Positions 48,401 to 61,800 of a stretch of 64,000 nucleotides of DNA are shown one piece after another. The notes beneath the pieces are model-generated. The model saw nothing but the letters and a program-made list of their open reading frames with translations. It was not told where the DNA came from and searched no databases. Numbering within the stretch: the stretch's first letter is position 1; each line of letters opens with the position of its first letter. This DNA is from Lineus longissimus (lineage: Eukaryota; Nemertea; Pilidiophora; Heteronemertea; Lineidae), in the NCBI RefSeq assembly GCF_910592395.1, contig NC_088324.1:15836953-15900952 (forward strand), in the 5' to 3' direction. Made by a program: the position numbers and the translations under genes.

Positions 48401-50736
48401 ACCAAGGCCAACAATCCAATATATATCAGCCTTACGAGTTAGGCGTAGTTTATATTATTTCCAAATCTGTCTAAAAAGCCTCTAAGTGAGCATACCCACA
48501 TGAAATATTCATTGGATCGTTCTACATGATAAATAACAAAAAAGGTAAACAACAAAAAAGGATAACGACGAATAAATACATCCTACACAAGGTCCCACAA
48601 GAGTTGAAAATAGTCTATGATTCCCTTATGAGTTAGCGGCAGACCCTCGTCAAGACCACATTTCCCTCGTGACGTGCACAGCGGCTTCAAATGTCTTCTT
48701 ATATTATCTAACTGAACACGATATGGAATTTTATTGAACACACGAAACTCTACATGTACTTGTATTTACAACCATACATCATTTAAATCTCGACATCAGT
48801 CTGATTAAGGCCCGAAACCTTGTCAATGACTTGAAATGATGTCAATAATTCAATGATTGGAGAGTAAACGGATGATGTACGTAGGTGGTATACCTTTTTT
48901 CAGTTCACAGCCTCCAAGCAGCGAACCAGTCCAAGCAACATCGTTTCGTCATTTTGTTTCATCTTTTTTTCTTTTGTGAAGCTTGCTGCGATGTGCTAAA
49001 CTTCTGTTAACATTATGGTATCCGCCTTTCCATCAAGTTACACGGCACAAAGATCCATCATCAATAAATGTCGGAGAAAAATAACGATGTTAATGTATTA
49101 AAGTTCTAACATAAGTTTCAACAAGCAACCCTTTCTTTACAAGAACACAACTACTTTTTTTAAATGTCATATAAATCACGTTTCGTCTCGACAAGGGCAT
49201 TAAATTTTGGCTGGGAATATACTGATTTTTTAGTTTTATCTGTTTTTTCAATAATTTTTTTTTATCAGATTTAACCGAGGTTCTTACTTTTTACAGCAGG
49301 CTGAAGAAGAAAAAGAGACACGTTTGAAAACTAATACAATGTTATTGCAGTATGAATCTTCGATAACATTTGTTATGGAAATTATACCCACAACGACTTT
49401 TCAGACACAAATGCATATCACACCAGTGTGACGACATGGTAGAAAACATGGGCCTGTTCACAGCCAGAGATGTGATTTTCAAAACTTTATTTCGATCGAT
49501 TGTAAACATGACGCACGCGATATCGGAGAAAAAACCCAGCCTTGTAAGAAGCGAGATAAATTGCCGGCGACTGATCATGTATTCACAAATCGCCCAATAT
49601 GGTGTATTTACAGCTGGTACAAGACACATTTCAGTGAATTTGCAACTATTTATGGCGTCCTCGTCCACGCATAAGAACGCAGCAAATAACCACCCATTAT
49701 GGACAATATTGACAATGTCTGCAGAGACAATTGTTTGCATTAGGACAACGCTTATCTCCCAATTCATCGGACGGGAATGTCAATATAGATGCTTGTTATT
49801 CCTTTAAAGACGTTTGTTAAGGCAATATTGCCATAGGCGACTCAAGGTTGACTCAACTGGTCTAGCCATAGGTCTCGTGTATTTGAGAACCTTTTGGACA
49901 AGGCCCCTCTGCCAGTGATGGTGTTCCTAACGACATTCTTGAGACGTTTGTATGCCAAAGCTGACTCAGTTGACTCGCAACTAGTCGGGTTATAGGTCTC
50001 ATTCACTTTGTCAAAAGTTTTCACAGCCAACCGTGGCATTCCTAAGCAGCTATGATTGTGAAGAGGATGGTTGAGGCCATTAACTGAAGGCGAAACGAAG
50101 TTCACATGGCACTGGTCACGTGATAGGTCTCATACACATTTTCGACAAGTGCTCCTTGGCCAAATAAGATGCTCCCCGGATTGTGGGGTCTTCATTGAGC
50201 AAATACATCCGCAAATTATTTTCATGTACATCATCATGCCATTCAATGACACCGCTCAAATTACGGTAGCATTTGCATAACCTCCAGTGGTTATCATGCC
50301 CACGGTCTGTGCTGAAGTAGTATAAAACCTATATCAGTAACGACACTAACAACATGCCAATGGACATCCCGCATCCATGTAAATAGCCAAAGAAGACAAG
50401 GATTTTTGCTATAATGCTAGGTCTCATATGATGCCATTCTTAGAGGATGGCTTAATTTTTAACAAGACGAAGTTTCTCAGATCAGAATGACATGTCCTCC
50501 CTTGTTACTTTGGCAAACTTCTCCGATTATGGCAGCGTAATGAGCTCTTATTGGAACGAGAGTGAGCGTTCTCAATGATGTAATGCAATCAGAACTCTTC
50601 GAGGACGACAAGTACACAATAGCAGGAAAATGAAATGCTCTAAACCTCACTAGAGTGTCCGTCTTGGCAAGATTCTCTGATCGCTTATTGATGAACTGAC
50701 AGTTTTAACCGTTTTGAGTGTATTCAATGATAGTAA
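45483..50736. other. Intergenic, no supported gene
   Basis: Overlapping frames of 117-145 codons occur on both strands at 47127-47900 and 49342-49807. None shows a domain, and the antisense overlap argues that most are chance. A near-palindrome (CCATGGGTAT ... ATGCCCATGG) lies around 46600-46635. Confidence 0.45.
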
Positions 50737-50915
50737 GGAGCCGCGGTGGCGTAGTGGCTCGGGTCACCGACTAGCGGTCAAGAGGTCCCTGGTCCGATCC
50801 TAACAGTCGGCTTGAGACTCTAGGTGGCTAACTCCACCGAGGTCATTAAATGGGTACCGGTCGAAAATGCTCTGGTTGAAGTGCTGGTAGAGCAGCTCAT
50901 CTGTGTTGTACAGCA
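50737..50915 (+). mobile_element. tRNA-derived SINE
   Basis: It begins GGAGCCGCGGTGGCGTAGTG. TGGCGTAGTGG (50746-50756) fits the Pol III A box, and GGTCCGATCC (50791-50800) fits the B box with one change, about 35 bp apart. A tRNA-unrelated body with GGTACCGGTCGAAAATGCTC follows. The right boundary is approximate. Confidence 0.8.
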
Positions 50916-51695
50916 TGATGCATGAAGTTCGAGATCATTCACTGATGATAACCAGGTTGTCTAGTTTAAGACAAAATAGTCACACTAGCTCTGGCATCGT
51001 TATAGTTAAGCGACAAGATGGTGATATTGAGGGAGAAATGATACACAGCGTCGCGATCAAAAGAGTTGTTAATAGGCTTTTATCTAAAATCAATGTGTCC
51101 CTGGAAACTTCCAAGTCAGCAAAGACAGACTTCGCCGCAACACGTAACCTTATACCTTTTGTTTAATGTTTTATATTTTCCGTTGTGATGTCGACTAGCT
51201 TTAAAGAAAAACTACCTTTAATTCAGCCGTGCCTCACAACTCCCTATCAACAACTGCTCACTAACCACGCTAAATGCGACGCAGATTTATCTTTATCCGA
51301 CGTTGTCTGGCTCAACGTTAAGACTAATTTCCAAATGGACGTATTATGTACTTTCTCACAAAATGAAAACTGACTTTCTCAAATTACTATGGAGCACAAG
51401 TTGATGAACAAACTGCTTAAGGGAAAACGGGTGTCGAAAACCATCGGGCTGTGTATCAGTTCTTCCGTGGCTTCTTGTGTGATGCATAATGCTATACGGT
51501 TGTGCAAGGTCTTGTGTGAGGTCTTAACTTCAGTGGAAGTTGGAGCATTGGGGACAAAATAGGGCGATCGTTCTGCATGCGACAGGACGATTATCGAATC
51601 TCATGGTCCTCAAGCAAGGCACTCAAAAAAGACAAGACTATGTCCATGTATGATCAATGACCAGCCACGGGCTAGTAGCATGCTACTGCAATATA

Positions 51696-51888
51696 CAGTG
51701 GAACCCCGGTAACACTACCACTCATGGACCGAGGTTGAATAGTCGCGTTACCGAGATGGTCGCGTTAGTGAAGTTGAAAATCAGGGGACAAAATGCATGA
51801 TTTGGTTTCCCGCCGAAACTGTTGAACTTTAACTTCAAAATTCTGAAAAATTTTCAAAGCCAAAGACTGCTGAATGTTTATTAATCAA
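51696..51888 (+). mobile_element. Tigger/pogo-like left end abutting a satellite
   Basis: TA (51694-51695) precedes CAGTGGAACCCCGGTAACAC, the best-preserved terminus in the window. The element continues through GTTGAACTT and AATTCTGAAAAATTTTCAAA, which matches the reverse complement of the 44.7-kb copy, then passes into the 47-bp array. The other end is missing. Confidence 0.8.
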
Positions 51889-52499
51889 GAGCTCCCGTGC
51901 ATTCTATACATACATCATAGACTCAAGTTGAGGCAGAGCTCCCGTGCATTCTATACATACATCATAGACTTAAGTTGAGGCAGAGCTCCCGTGCATTCTA
52001 TACATACATCATAGACTTAAGCTGAGGCAGAGCTCCCGTGCATTATATACATACATCATAGACTCAAGTTGAGGCAGAGCTCCCGTGCATTCTATACATA
52101 CATCATAGACTCAAGTTGAGGCAGAGCTCCCGTGCATTCTATACATACATCATAGACTCAAGTTGAGGCAGAGCTCCCGTGCATTCTATACATACATCAT
52201 AGACTCAAGTTGAGGCAGAGCTCCCGTGCATTCTATACATACATCATAGACTTAAGTTGAGGCAGAGCTCCCGTGCATTCTATACATACATCATAGACTT
52301 AAGTTGAGGCAGAGCTCCCGTGCATTCTATACATACATCATAGACTTAAGTTGAGGCAGAGCTCCCGTGCATTCTATACATACATCATAGACTTAAGTTG
52401 AGGCAGAGCTCCCGTGCATTCTATACATACATCATAGACTTAAGTTGAGGCAGAGCTCCCGTGCATTCTATACATACATCATAGACTTAAGTTGAGGCA
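51889..52499. repeat. 47-bp satellite, 13 copies
   Basis: Unit GAGCTCCCGTGCATTCTATA plus 27 bases repeats exactly 13 times. The only common variants are CTCAAG/CTTAAG and one ATTATATAC. The unit length and sequence differ from the 45-bp array at 44.7 kb. Confidence 0.95.
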
Positions 52500-55400
52500 G
52501 AGTCAAAACCTTCAGATTAAGAGTTCGGTTGATTCGACCATAAAACATGATTAGCAATGCGGTTCTGGTACTTTGCCCACCTTTGTAATCGCGTATGGAA
52601 GTAGCTTACCAGGACCATTGGTTAGATATATCAATGATACTGTTTGTTTCACAGGCAAACAATGTGCTTAAGCACGCTTTGCGAGTTTAAATAACAAGTA
52701 GCGGTTTATCTAAGACATGCCTTCTCTCAGGGGGTCCATCTCAACTGGTAGACACAATTGTCGCTAAATGAATAGTTACTGTTGTCGGGAACTCACCTGG
52801 GGTTCACGAACTGAAGGAGAACACTTGCACAGATCTCAACAAATCTCACAATAAACAAAAGAAAAATCTGAAAAGAGCAAGCGATATAGGAAATTATGTT
52901 TACCAACCGATAAAACGATAATATCCATTTTCCTTTCTTAAAAAACAAAGCATGGTCTAGACTAAAGGGTATCTACAGTTCCTCACAACAACATAAACAT
53001 TCAGCAATAATATCGAATCCAACATGATATTTACTGCTCATTCGATGTTTACGCAAACCTTTCCTTTGTCTAATATGTCGACCAAACTTTCTTTTGAGAC
53101 TAGGCTTTTGTTTATGACTAAATCCTCCTGAAAAATGCAACAGAACAAGTCTGCACCCGCGTTTTTTATGATCGAACTATCTAATGTCAAAAGGGGTTGA
53201 TGTTTTTTTCTGTTTACCGTGCAGTGTTTATTTACAAGTTACAAAGCCGATATTACCAATATAATCGTTGGTTCTTCGTCAAAAACACGATACTAAGTTC
53301 ACGGAAGATATCTGTTTCTATTGTATCGAAAGATGAGGTCCAGTATGCTGGTCCACCAGTCATAGAGGAAAGCCTGGCGACGAGGTTTACTTGTCATACT
53401 TTCAGAAATACAGAGAGTCCCCGTAATACCCTACTAAGGCTGAAGCAGTAAGGAGCAGTTTTTGTCAAAATGATATCAAGATCAAGAGTTGTACGTTTGA
53501 TTTCTCCGATTAATTCTATCTAACACAAAACACAACCCTCGCCGTTTGTCGGAGCACTTGCTGCAAGGCTTTAGTTAGGCTTTGTGAGATACACGGTTAT
53601 CACACTGCAGAACAGATCGTAAATGATACCAGGGCCATGAACTCAGCATGTACCACGTTGGAGAGAGGGTGTACTTCGAAGACAACAAGGGTCTAATAAC
53701 ACAACCTTGAAGTAAGTTGTGCGTGACCCCCGTCGATCCTTGGACAGTGCGAAACAAACGACACCAGTCCAACCTTGAATTGGACACGCTTGTACCCCGG
53801 TTCACCGTTGAACTCCCCTGTGCACACGATACCGCCCAGAGGCAATACACCACGTTTACCTCGGGTAAAAAATGAAATTCTTCCTGATGTTTCACTTTTA
53901 CCTGAGACGGGGAGGTAAAGGTTAGCACTTTGTTTCGTGTCCCCAAATGCTGTGAAGGTGGACTCGCTCTTCGGTGGCAGACCACATTGACGACGAATGT
54001 TATGTAAGACTTTAGAAGTCAGATGCTGAGAAAGAATATTTGATATTATTGCCTTGTGCACCAACTACATGTGTCTATTATCCTAACTGATCTTTGCGTG
54101 AGTGGAAAATCGATTCTGCACAGGCTGATCTCCCGGCTTCTGCAAGGTTATCACACAAGCTTAACTATTCATACCACGCAATCTGAATCTTTCCTGGAAC
54201 TACTTATATCTTTCTGTGCTGCATTTATCAAATTGGGTAATTGTTGACAAAGTAATACTCTGAGGACTTTGAATCAGCACACGACTGCCAGATGTAAGTA
54301 GAAACTTTCAAATGTTTGTGAGCGGTTAAGCATTTAAGCGAGAACGCCAATGAACTGATTCATGCGTATGAATTCGGAATTTTTATTTCAGCTTCTACCG
54401 ATCGTAGTGCTGATTGAGAATAGAGGAGGCCTACTTCCAGTTTCAAGAAAGCTGACGACCAGTTACAAGTTACTTTTGAAAGATAAAGCTTATATATCCG
54501 ATAAAAAGTAGATTAGACCAGGCCAACCAGGCAGACAGGTCAGAATCACATGAATCCCACTGACAGTCTGCAAGTCCAGCTATTACAACATTCTAGCCTC
54601 TTGACTTACACAAAACAAACTTGGAGATTGGCGCTGCGCAAGTTGACATCGAGCAGGATGCGCTGACTGTCGCGTAGTAAACCGAGTGCATTACTTTCAT
54701 GCCTGGCATCACACCTTCTACAAGGTCTGAACAGCTTTGGGCTAATCCCACACTGAATCCAAATACATTACATCAATACTGAACGAAGCTTTTTATATTT
54801 TTATTGGTTAGTCGCAATCTTGACGGACATGTTCACTCTCGGGATGAGGCAGCTTCAACCATTGAATGACAATCGCGGGAAAAAACACACCAAGTCTTGC
54901 CAACAGTGTTTGACCAGACCACTTTATCATATAGCTTACTGTTTGTCGATGTGGCAGTCCGCTTCTGACATTTTGCTAATTTCTTTAAAAAATGTCTGCT
55001 TTGGTACAACAATAAAGCACCAACTCTAGCCTAAACAACTTTACAAAGTGGTAACTTTGCAATATTTTCGTGAGTGCCGTTAGGACTAAATCATCATTCA
55101 ACGTACTGTACTGTGTTGGACTATCATGTCAGCCACATCCGACAATCGATTTCCCGCTATAAGTATGTCTGGTAGGATTCACCGTCTCTCCATCACATCT
55201 AATAGAATACGTTTTAGATGGAACAGGCACTTATCTTTAAATCGAATTTCATTATCTGCGTCTAACCCCAGGCGAAGACATTTCGTCAAATCGTGCTGGG
55301 CTAAAATTGAACGAAGCTGTAGTAAAACTCAATTCATATGGTGACGGGACATGCCGAAAGAAACTAGCATTCGTCGATGGTGTGCAAAGCTACTCATCCA

Positions 55401-56173
55401 ACTTAGCCATGTCATGCGTCATACAGTTCTTATTAAGATAACTTTTTCAGTCGATCCACGTTGCAACCTGCACAACCATCATGAATGTGTAATCGGGAGC
55501 ATTTTCCAGTAAAATCACCTTGACACCACGGCTAATGAGTGTCATCTAAACTAGCGGGTGTTTTAAATCATAGTCTGTAATTCATAAACACTTTGACCGA
55601 TAGGTCGATAAGCGGCATTTCCCATCAACCCTGAGGTCACCATAAAAAAATCACACACGCCTGGTGCTAAACACTGTATCAGTAAAGAACGCTTGGATAA
55701 CACAATCTTTACAATAACTATTAATGGCTTATTTTGAAAATCTATCGGAAAATTATGGTAAGATCTTCTCAGGCAGCGGAGTGTTTTCAGTTAAATTGCT
55801 TGTTTGCCGTGGGCGTATTTCGAAATCGATTTCTTAAATTTGATATTTTTGTGATATTAGGGGTAAAAGCGATGTTTTTACGGAGATTTTCTTATCGATG
55901 ATTTCTACATTTCAATTACTCTATGTATAAGGATGCAGAATAGGTGTTGTGAGAGGTCGAGGTCGGATAATTTGGCGTTATTGAATTTTGAAGTTACTTA
56001 TATGTAAGTACCTCTACGTTAACTTGGCGAGAAAAACTGGGAAAAAACTTTTTCTTTTCTTGTCAGGCCTGGTGAAAGGACCTGTCAGATTTGGCTCTGG
56101 GGACCCCGATTCCAGTCTTTAATGTCCCGCGCCTCATGTAGAAAAGGCAGACTGTACCCCACATTTACTCTGT
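52500..56173. other. Intergenic, one possible minus-strand exon
   Basis: The only frame with protein-like texture is 53693-54064 (-, 123 codons), with segments such as GRISFFTRGKRG and GIVCTGEFNGEPGYK. No family is recognised, and a second frame overlaps it. No complete gene is supported. Confidence 0.35.
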
Positions 56174-56926
56174 TTAAAACTGACATGCATGCATAAAAAA
56201 TAAAAGGTTAGAAAACACAAACGCCCGTCACCAAACGACCAATTGCACTTGAAACATGATAGACACCAAGCGATTTGTCTCACTTGACTGCACAAACAAC
56301 AAGTTCATTGACGAAACTGGTCACAGAGACGCTCTCGTGAAAAAAATGAAAAATATTCCTCGAGCGGGTTCGAACTCAGAACCCTCACCACTTGATCCTT
56401 ACCGTCCTACCCACTATGCCATGAGGCCGTTGTTGTAAATGCACATATTTTTCAGTTTTTCATTTCACGTAGAAGCTTGACAGAATGGCGTCTTTTGTGC
56501 CATCTGCACCATTTTCTGTTTCAAAGTGGCCTTTAAAATTTGCCCTTTCACAATATTGGCAAAGTGAATTCATAAGACACATAATCAGGAGATGAACATG
56601 ACACCCTTTGATGAATTTAGGAGCAAGCAGCTATTTTTCGAGTTTTAAAGTTGCAAAAAAATGTCCCGCTTTGTTAGTATCAAAACCATGAGAGTATTGA
56701 GGAACTGTCTGATGAGGTGGCATTCGATTTCATAACAAGATCCATGACGGGCCCCACATCCAGTGCTCTGTTGGTGAATACGGCAGCGCCACTGCGGCCT
56801 GCTGGTAGTCTATCATATCTGAAGGCATTTGAAACACTGCTGACCGGTCGTTCAAAACATGGCGGACGGGTGTTAGTGTTTTCTAACTTGGCCGCTAGGG
56901 TTTTTATGCATGCTTGTCAGCTTTAA
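56174..56926. mobile_element. TTAA-flanked TIR element with a tRNA-like core
   Basis: TTAA occurs at both ends (56174-56177, 56923-56926). The inner termini, AACTGACATGCATGCATAAA on the left and its imperfect complement TTTATGCATGCTTGTCAGCT on the right, are inverted repeats extending about 55 bp. TTAA targets suggest a piggyBac-type non-autonomous element. The interior carries, on the minus strand, an A-box-like TGGCATAGTGG and B-box-like GAGTTCGAACC. A 69-codon plus-strand frame at the right end is repeat-derived. Confidence 0.75.
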
Positions 56927-58082
56927 CTCACAAAACAGCGGACAACTTGCCTTCACTTGCAGGTTTGACAAAGAGACATGTCTCTGGTCTCCAATCAATC
57001 CAGCATCGTTGTCTTCTACGTCAACGACCTTGGTATAAAATGTATGCAGGTCAAAAAAAATGGTGATATGTCTACAAATATGTCAGCTTGTCTTTGAGTG
57101 CACCATGACACACTATCACTCGTATGTCATATCCATTAGGACTTATCAAAGGCATCGAAAGTGGATTCCTTAATTACTGAACTGTGCTTTTAGCTCTTAA
57201 AAATTATAAACCATTAGATTTGCTGCCAATATATTGCATTACAAGTTTGGAATATCAGTACATTGCGTCATATTCCTAATGCAAGTTGACTTCGGTGCAG
57301 GCACGTGTTGGTTTTTTGTAGGAAAACTTTAACGTCTCTAAGTATCTAAGCTGACTTTAAACCTACAAGTTCTTCAGTAGAGTTAAAACGGAATAGTTTT
57401 CCTTCGAGCGGCAATTGACGTGAAAAAGATTCTCTAGGACCTGCTTTTGCTGCCAACATAAATGGAAGGTGGCCTGCATCCTACCTCACAACTTGTTTTC
57501 TCAGCTTCGCGACCAAACATGCATTTGAGGGTTCGCTGCAACAGTGGAACAACGTAGAAGAAAGGTGCTTTCAGTGTCAGTATAAATCAACGTCTCCTCC
57601 ATTAATACTGACTGACAGCTGCCAGAAGCGAAACTCAGATCATATTAAGAGCCTGTGAACTTGCGATCCAAGTGACAATGAAACAAGCTACGGAATGTCG
57701 GAGTGCCGAACTAAAGAGTTGCACGCGGTCAAGGAGCGGTTCTTTATGGACAGAACCGGTCGGAATTTGGCAAGGTCACTCTTGACTCTATGACTGGCCC
57801 CTCTTTCAATGCACACTGCCACCATGAGAACTCTTAAGCGTCACTCTCACCCAGCGCCTGAGGATCTCATTGGCAGATCTTAAAAGCCGTCAAATCGTAT
57901 TAAATCTTAGTTTCGTTTAAATGCCTTTATTTTAGTGAATTATCTGTTGGATTCGCGACAGCGTGCGCCCTTGAAGGCTCTGGGACTCCATTTGATGGAG
58001 ACTTAATGAGAATCGGATGGTTCCGGGCTATACTTTGGCACCAGATTTTTATTTCTCGTAATCGTAGGAGGATCATCAATGT

Positions 58083-58330
58083 GGGCATTTTCCAAGATTT
58101 CACATTCTTTCACTAGCGAAGACCATCTTACAGGGCACATTGGAGGGTATCCGCCGACGCGGCCGTCCACAGAGAATTTGGATGGATGGCGTGATGTACT
58201 TGACTGGAAGAAAGTCCAGTGACCTGATCCGCCTCGCCGGGGACAGAACCGTGTGGTATCGCATTGTTAACAGCTTAGGGTCGCCTCAAAGGCCGCATGG
58301 CTGCGGGACATGATGATGATGATGATGATA
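58083..58330 (+). mobile_element. LINE 3' end with triplet tail
   Basis: An open frame ending at TGA 58311-58313 encodes the typical last residues of a LINE reverse transcriptase: GTLEGIRRRGRPQRIWMDG, then a Trp-Tyr-Arg-Ile stretch, then SPQRPHGCGT-stop. A (ATG/GAT)n microsatellite follows immediately. The element is heavily 5'-truncated and inactive. Confidence 0.75.
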
Positions 58331-58626
58331 ACAATGAATACGAGCATTGTGTTTTTTGGTGTTATCCAAGCAATGAGGCACGTATGTCTACTCTGTGCTG
58401 TAAAATCGGAGAGTTGCGCTGGTAGGACGGCGTGGCTTGGACCACAGAAACAACCGGATGCAAAGATATCCATGGTAGAGGGTCACACCTTTGAACTTGA
58501 ACTCATTACCATCAAACTTAATTACCGCCGCTGCTTGCAAGGTCAGTTCAATGAAGACGATAATTACAACCCGCCAGTGGAGAACCCTGTGAGTTAAAGG
58601 CCATTAAGGTAAACCCTGCCGCTATC

Positions 58627-58811
58627 ATGGCTATTGCAGCAGACTTTTCGACCACTGCGGCGACATCCTCTAGCTTTCTTAAAGAGATACAGACAATGAA
58701 TCAAAACAAGGTATTATTCATTCTCGGGGGTTCTAAATGATTTCCCATAGTACCTGGCCAACTGTAATTATGACGTAGATAAAATCATCTCCAACAGCGA
58801 GCGGTTACTTG
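58627..58811 (+). CDS. Possible two small exons
   Basis: An ATG at 58627 opens 28 codons up to GTATTA at 58711; after a CCCATAG, 58751-58811 gives 20 more codons ending at GTAAGT. The peptides are protein-like (FLKEIQTMNQNK, then YLANCNYDVDKIISNSERLL). The implied intron is only 40 bp, which is suspiciously short beside the other genes here. A phase-compatible frame follows at 60811. Confidence 0.25.
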
Positions 58812-58829
58812 GTAAGTAATTTAGTGGAA

Positions 58830-61800
58830 GTATCTTTGTAAAATGATGGTTGTTGACGACATTTTACCGTATCATTAATTGTCAGAAAGGTGAGGGGCGT
58901 AAAGTAAGGAGCGTGACCAGGCATCTGATAATCATCGTCCTACACCAGATGTGATGTATACTTAACTACCTTCAGTTAATTCAAACCCGTCAGGGATTTC
59001 GGACTAAGGCAATCTCATCAAGTAAAGTTTACCCCAAAGGCAGTGAGGATACGCCACCACTACCGTTTTCACAGGCATTGCTAAACACTCAAATGAACGA
59101 GTCAGTAGTCGTCAGTGTTTAATCAATGGTACTCATAAGAAAGTCCAGCTTGTGGTGTGGCAACCAGCTGTTTAGAAGTTAGGTAGTTATCGCTATTTTC
59201 ACTGGAGAGAAGTCTTAAGTTACAAGCAAAGATAAAAGAAGTAGGGTTTATCCATAACCTTCAGAATAGGACGTTTCTTTCGAAAGTCGTTAAGAGCGCG
59301 AACTAGGAAGAGGGAATATTTGCTCAGGTCATTTTTCTTCTAAACACAGCTCTAACTAAAACCATCGCATTTTGTTCTGGTTTAGGCCAAGGTGTTTCGA
59401 CGGTTTCAGAATACTAGATAGGGCGATGATAAATCCTTAAAGAGAAGAAAGGTAGTTTCAAACAAAACAAGCATCTATCTCTTCTACACTATCCTCATGC
59501 AAATGATCATCTGGTATTACTTTTGATAAAACTTTCATGGGACCAAACAATGGTGAAAACATTCACTCAAACTATCTTCGGATCTGATCACATGAAGTCG
59601 GAGCACGCGTGCATTGATTTGAAGGGTAACAGCTGTGTTTCTACAGACAACACTCCAAATTCTCTTCTCGATCGTGGTATCAATGATATGAGGTTTTTTT
59701 CTCTCAAGTTAATGTGCCCCAAAGCCACGATAGGCTACAGCGATCACTGACACTCTGCCAGAGACGTCTCATGAATAATAATGATATATTATTTACGTCA
59801 CTGGGTGAGTATATGTCACGATAAGCCCAAAATCAGCTTCAATGTCCCACAAAACCACACGCCAGGCAATTTAATAGCCGGGGTGGATGTGTAAGGGACA
59901 AGACTATAGGTGGCCATTTGGTATCCAAGGTAGATCTTTGATGTCCGATATTCAGACCTGAATTCACACAATAAGTTGTAATTTTGATGTCACTCTACTA
60001 ACTCGTGTTATCCTTTCTTCAGTTCGACATCATGAAAGCGCACTAGAGGGCTTTTCATTAAGATAACGCCCTTACACGTGTTACAACGAGCACCTGGAAA
60101 CTAAGCTTAGGCCTAAGAAGATCTCAGAGTTGTTACCGTTCATATCTTTATTGTTACAAGCTGAAACTGACAAGATTAATACTGGAGGTGCGCAATCGTT
60201 GACACCGGAATTATCGAACCTAGGTTGGTGTGCGTATAGTCCTTAGTTTTACGATTTTAAAAAAAATCTTAATTCAAAGTAGCTTACGATGTGATGTTTG
60301 GGTGGGAGAAAGTTTATTCTTTTTATTCTATAGTCTACCTCACAAACAAGTCTAACATCCTCAACTTTCCTCTAGTACACCATTCACCACTTTACGAAGC
60401 TTCATTTAAAAATTGTCTGTCGTAATCGGCAACAATAACCCCCCAATCTTACGTTTCTTCTTCGGTACAGGGTTAGAAATGTCACAATCCCAACCAAGTG
60501 CTCAGTAAAGGTATTCTCAGAAACATCCAGTCATCCATCCTCGGCAAGTTCTGATCGTTGATACCAGCCAACAATGCTTTTAGCTACACATCACAACGGT
60601 GACGGAGTCGGCTAGCTTCTTGAAACAGAACCGATTCTACTGCTGAAATGATACCGTGCCGGATGTCATCTTTCAAACAATCATAGCGTTGTTATTCCTT
60701 AATAGCAATGATCCTAGAAGATGAGCTAGCATGAAGTGGTTCCATAATCCGCAAGAAGTTATTGTTTAAACTGATGCAAGAGTTTTTAATGTGTCTTTCT
60801 CTTTCTCAGGTGTTATCTGTCGTACGGCCCACATCAACATCATACTCCATATGATGAGGGTTCGATGTAGAATGGCCTTTGGCTGCAATGGTTCGTTTCA
60901 TCATTTGACCTTCACAGGGCCTGATAGAGGCTTCAGTCACCTACATCTCAACCCGGATCACGATCAGTCACAAGACTATCATGTTAACCTTTTGAGTATT
61001 TTGATAACACCAATAGTTTGGACGAATTCCCTTGATCTAAACCAACCACTCCATGCTCAAGCTCAGGGCAAACGCTTTTCGATATTGTGGTACTGATTAT
61101 CCACTTTGTGAGAGAGAAAAGTCAATCATTTGATACCCTTCACTGATGTCATGGAGGCCCGGGTAGCGAGGGAGGAGTGAAACTTGGAAGATAACAGGAC
61201 CATTACAGACTGTGACACTTTCACGAACGATTGACGAAGGAGAAGGACATATATACGAAAAGGCCAGCAATTGCCACCGAAAGGGCAACGTGAGACTGGA
61301 ACATCGGTTAAAATCCTTGATTCTGGATAACAAACTTTAGGCAACCGAAGCAATGAACTGCCTTTAGGTTTTATTCATCCTTTCGTGCATCGTATTATGC
61401 TGGTTTTGTAACAAGGCGCAGAATTGTGTCGAGGCATGAGGACATGACCACTCTTAACCTCTCAATTCAAACTTCTTTTGTTCCAAGATTACTGTCTTCC
61501 CTTGCTAAATTGAAAGGCAGAACCATTAGCATTCAGTGAAGGACTCCTCATGCCAGAAAATACGATACAGCAACTCGGGAAAGCTTTTTAGCTAAGATTT
61601 TTAGATTTTGCAGTTGACTCTGCAACAATAAAACCACGACATCATACGACGACCCAAGAAGTCAGCTATCGTTATAAAAAAAAACTTAATGGAAACTCTT
61701 TCCTCTTTTCCTTTTCCTGGGGACTTAAGTTCTATTAACGGTAAGAACATCTTTTGAATGAAAGCGACTGAAATAATAGTCCCCAAACGGAATACAGTTA

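Noticed and set aside
49342-49807. Two 141-145-codon frames on opposite strands, one rich in hydrophobic residues like a receptor fragment
   Set aside because: No membrane-helix periodicity or receptor motif is convincing, and the antisense pair suggests chance.
56717-56926. 69-codon plus-strand frame similar to a minus-strand frame at 37544-37774
   Set aside because: Both are parts of the TTAA element and include its terminal repeat.
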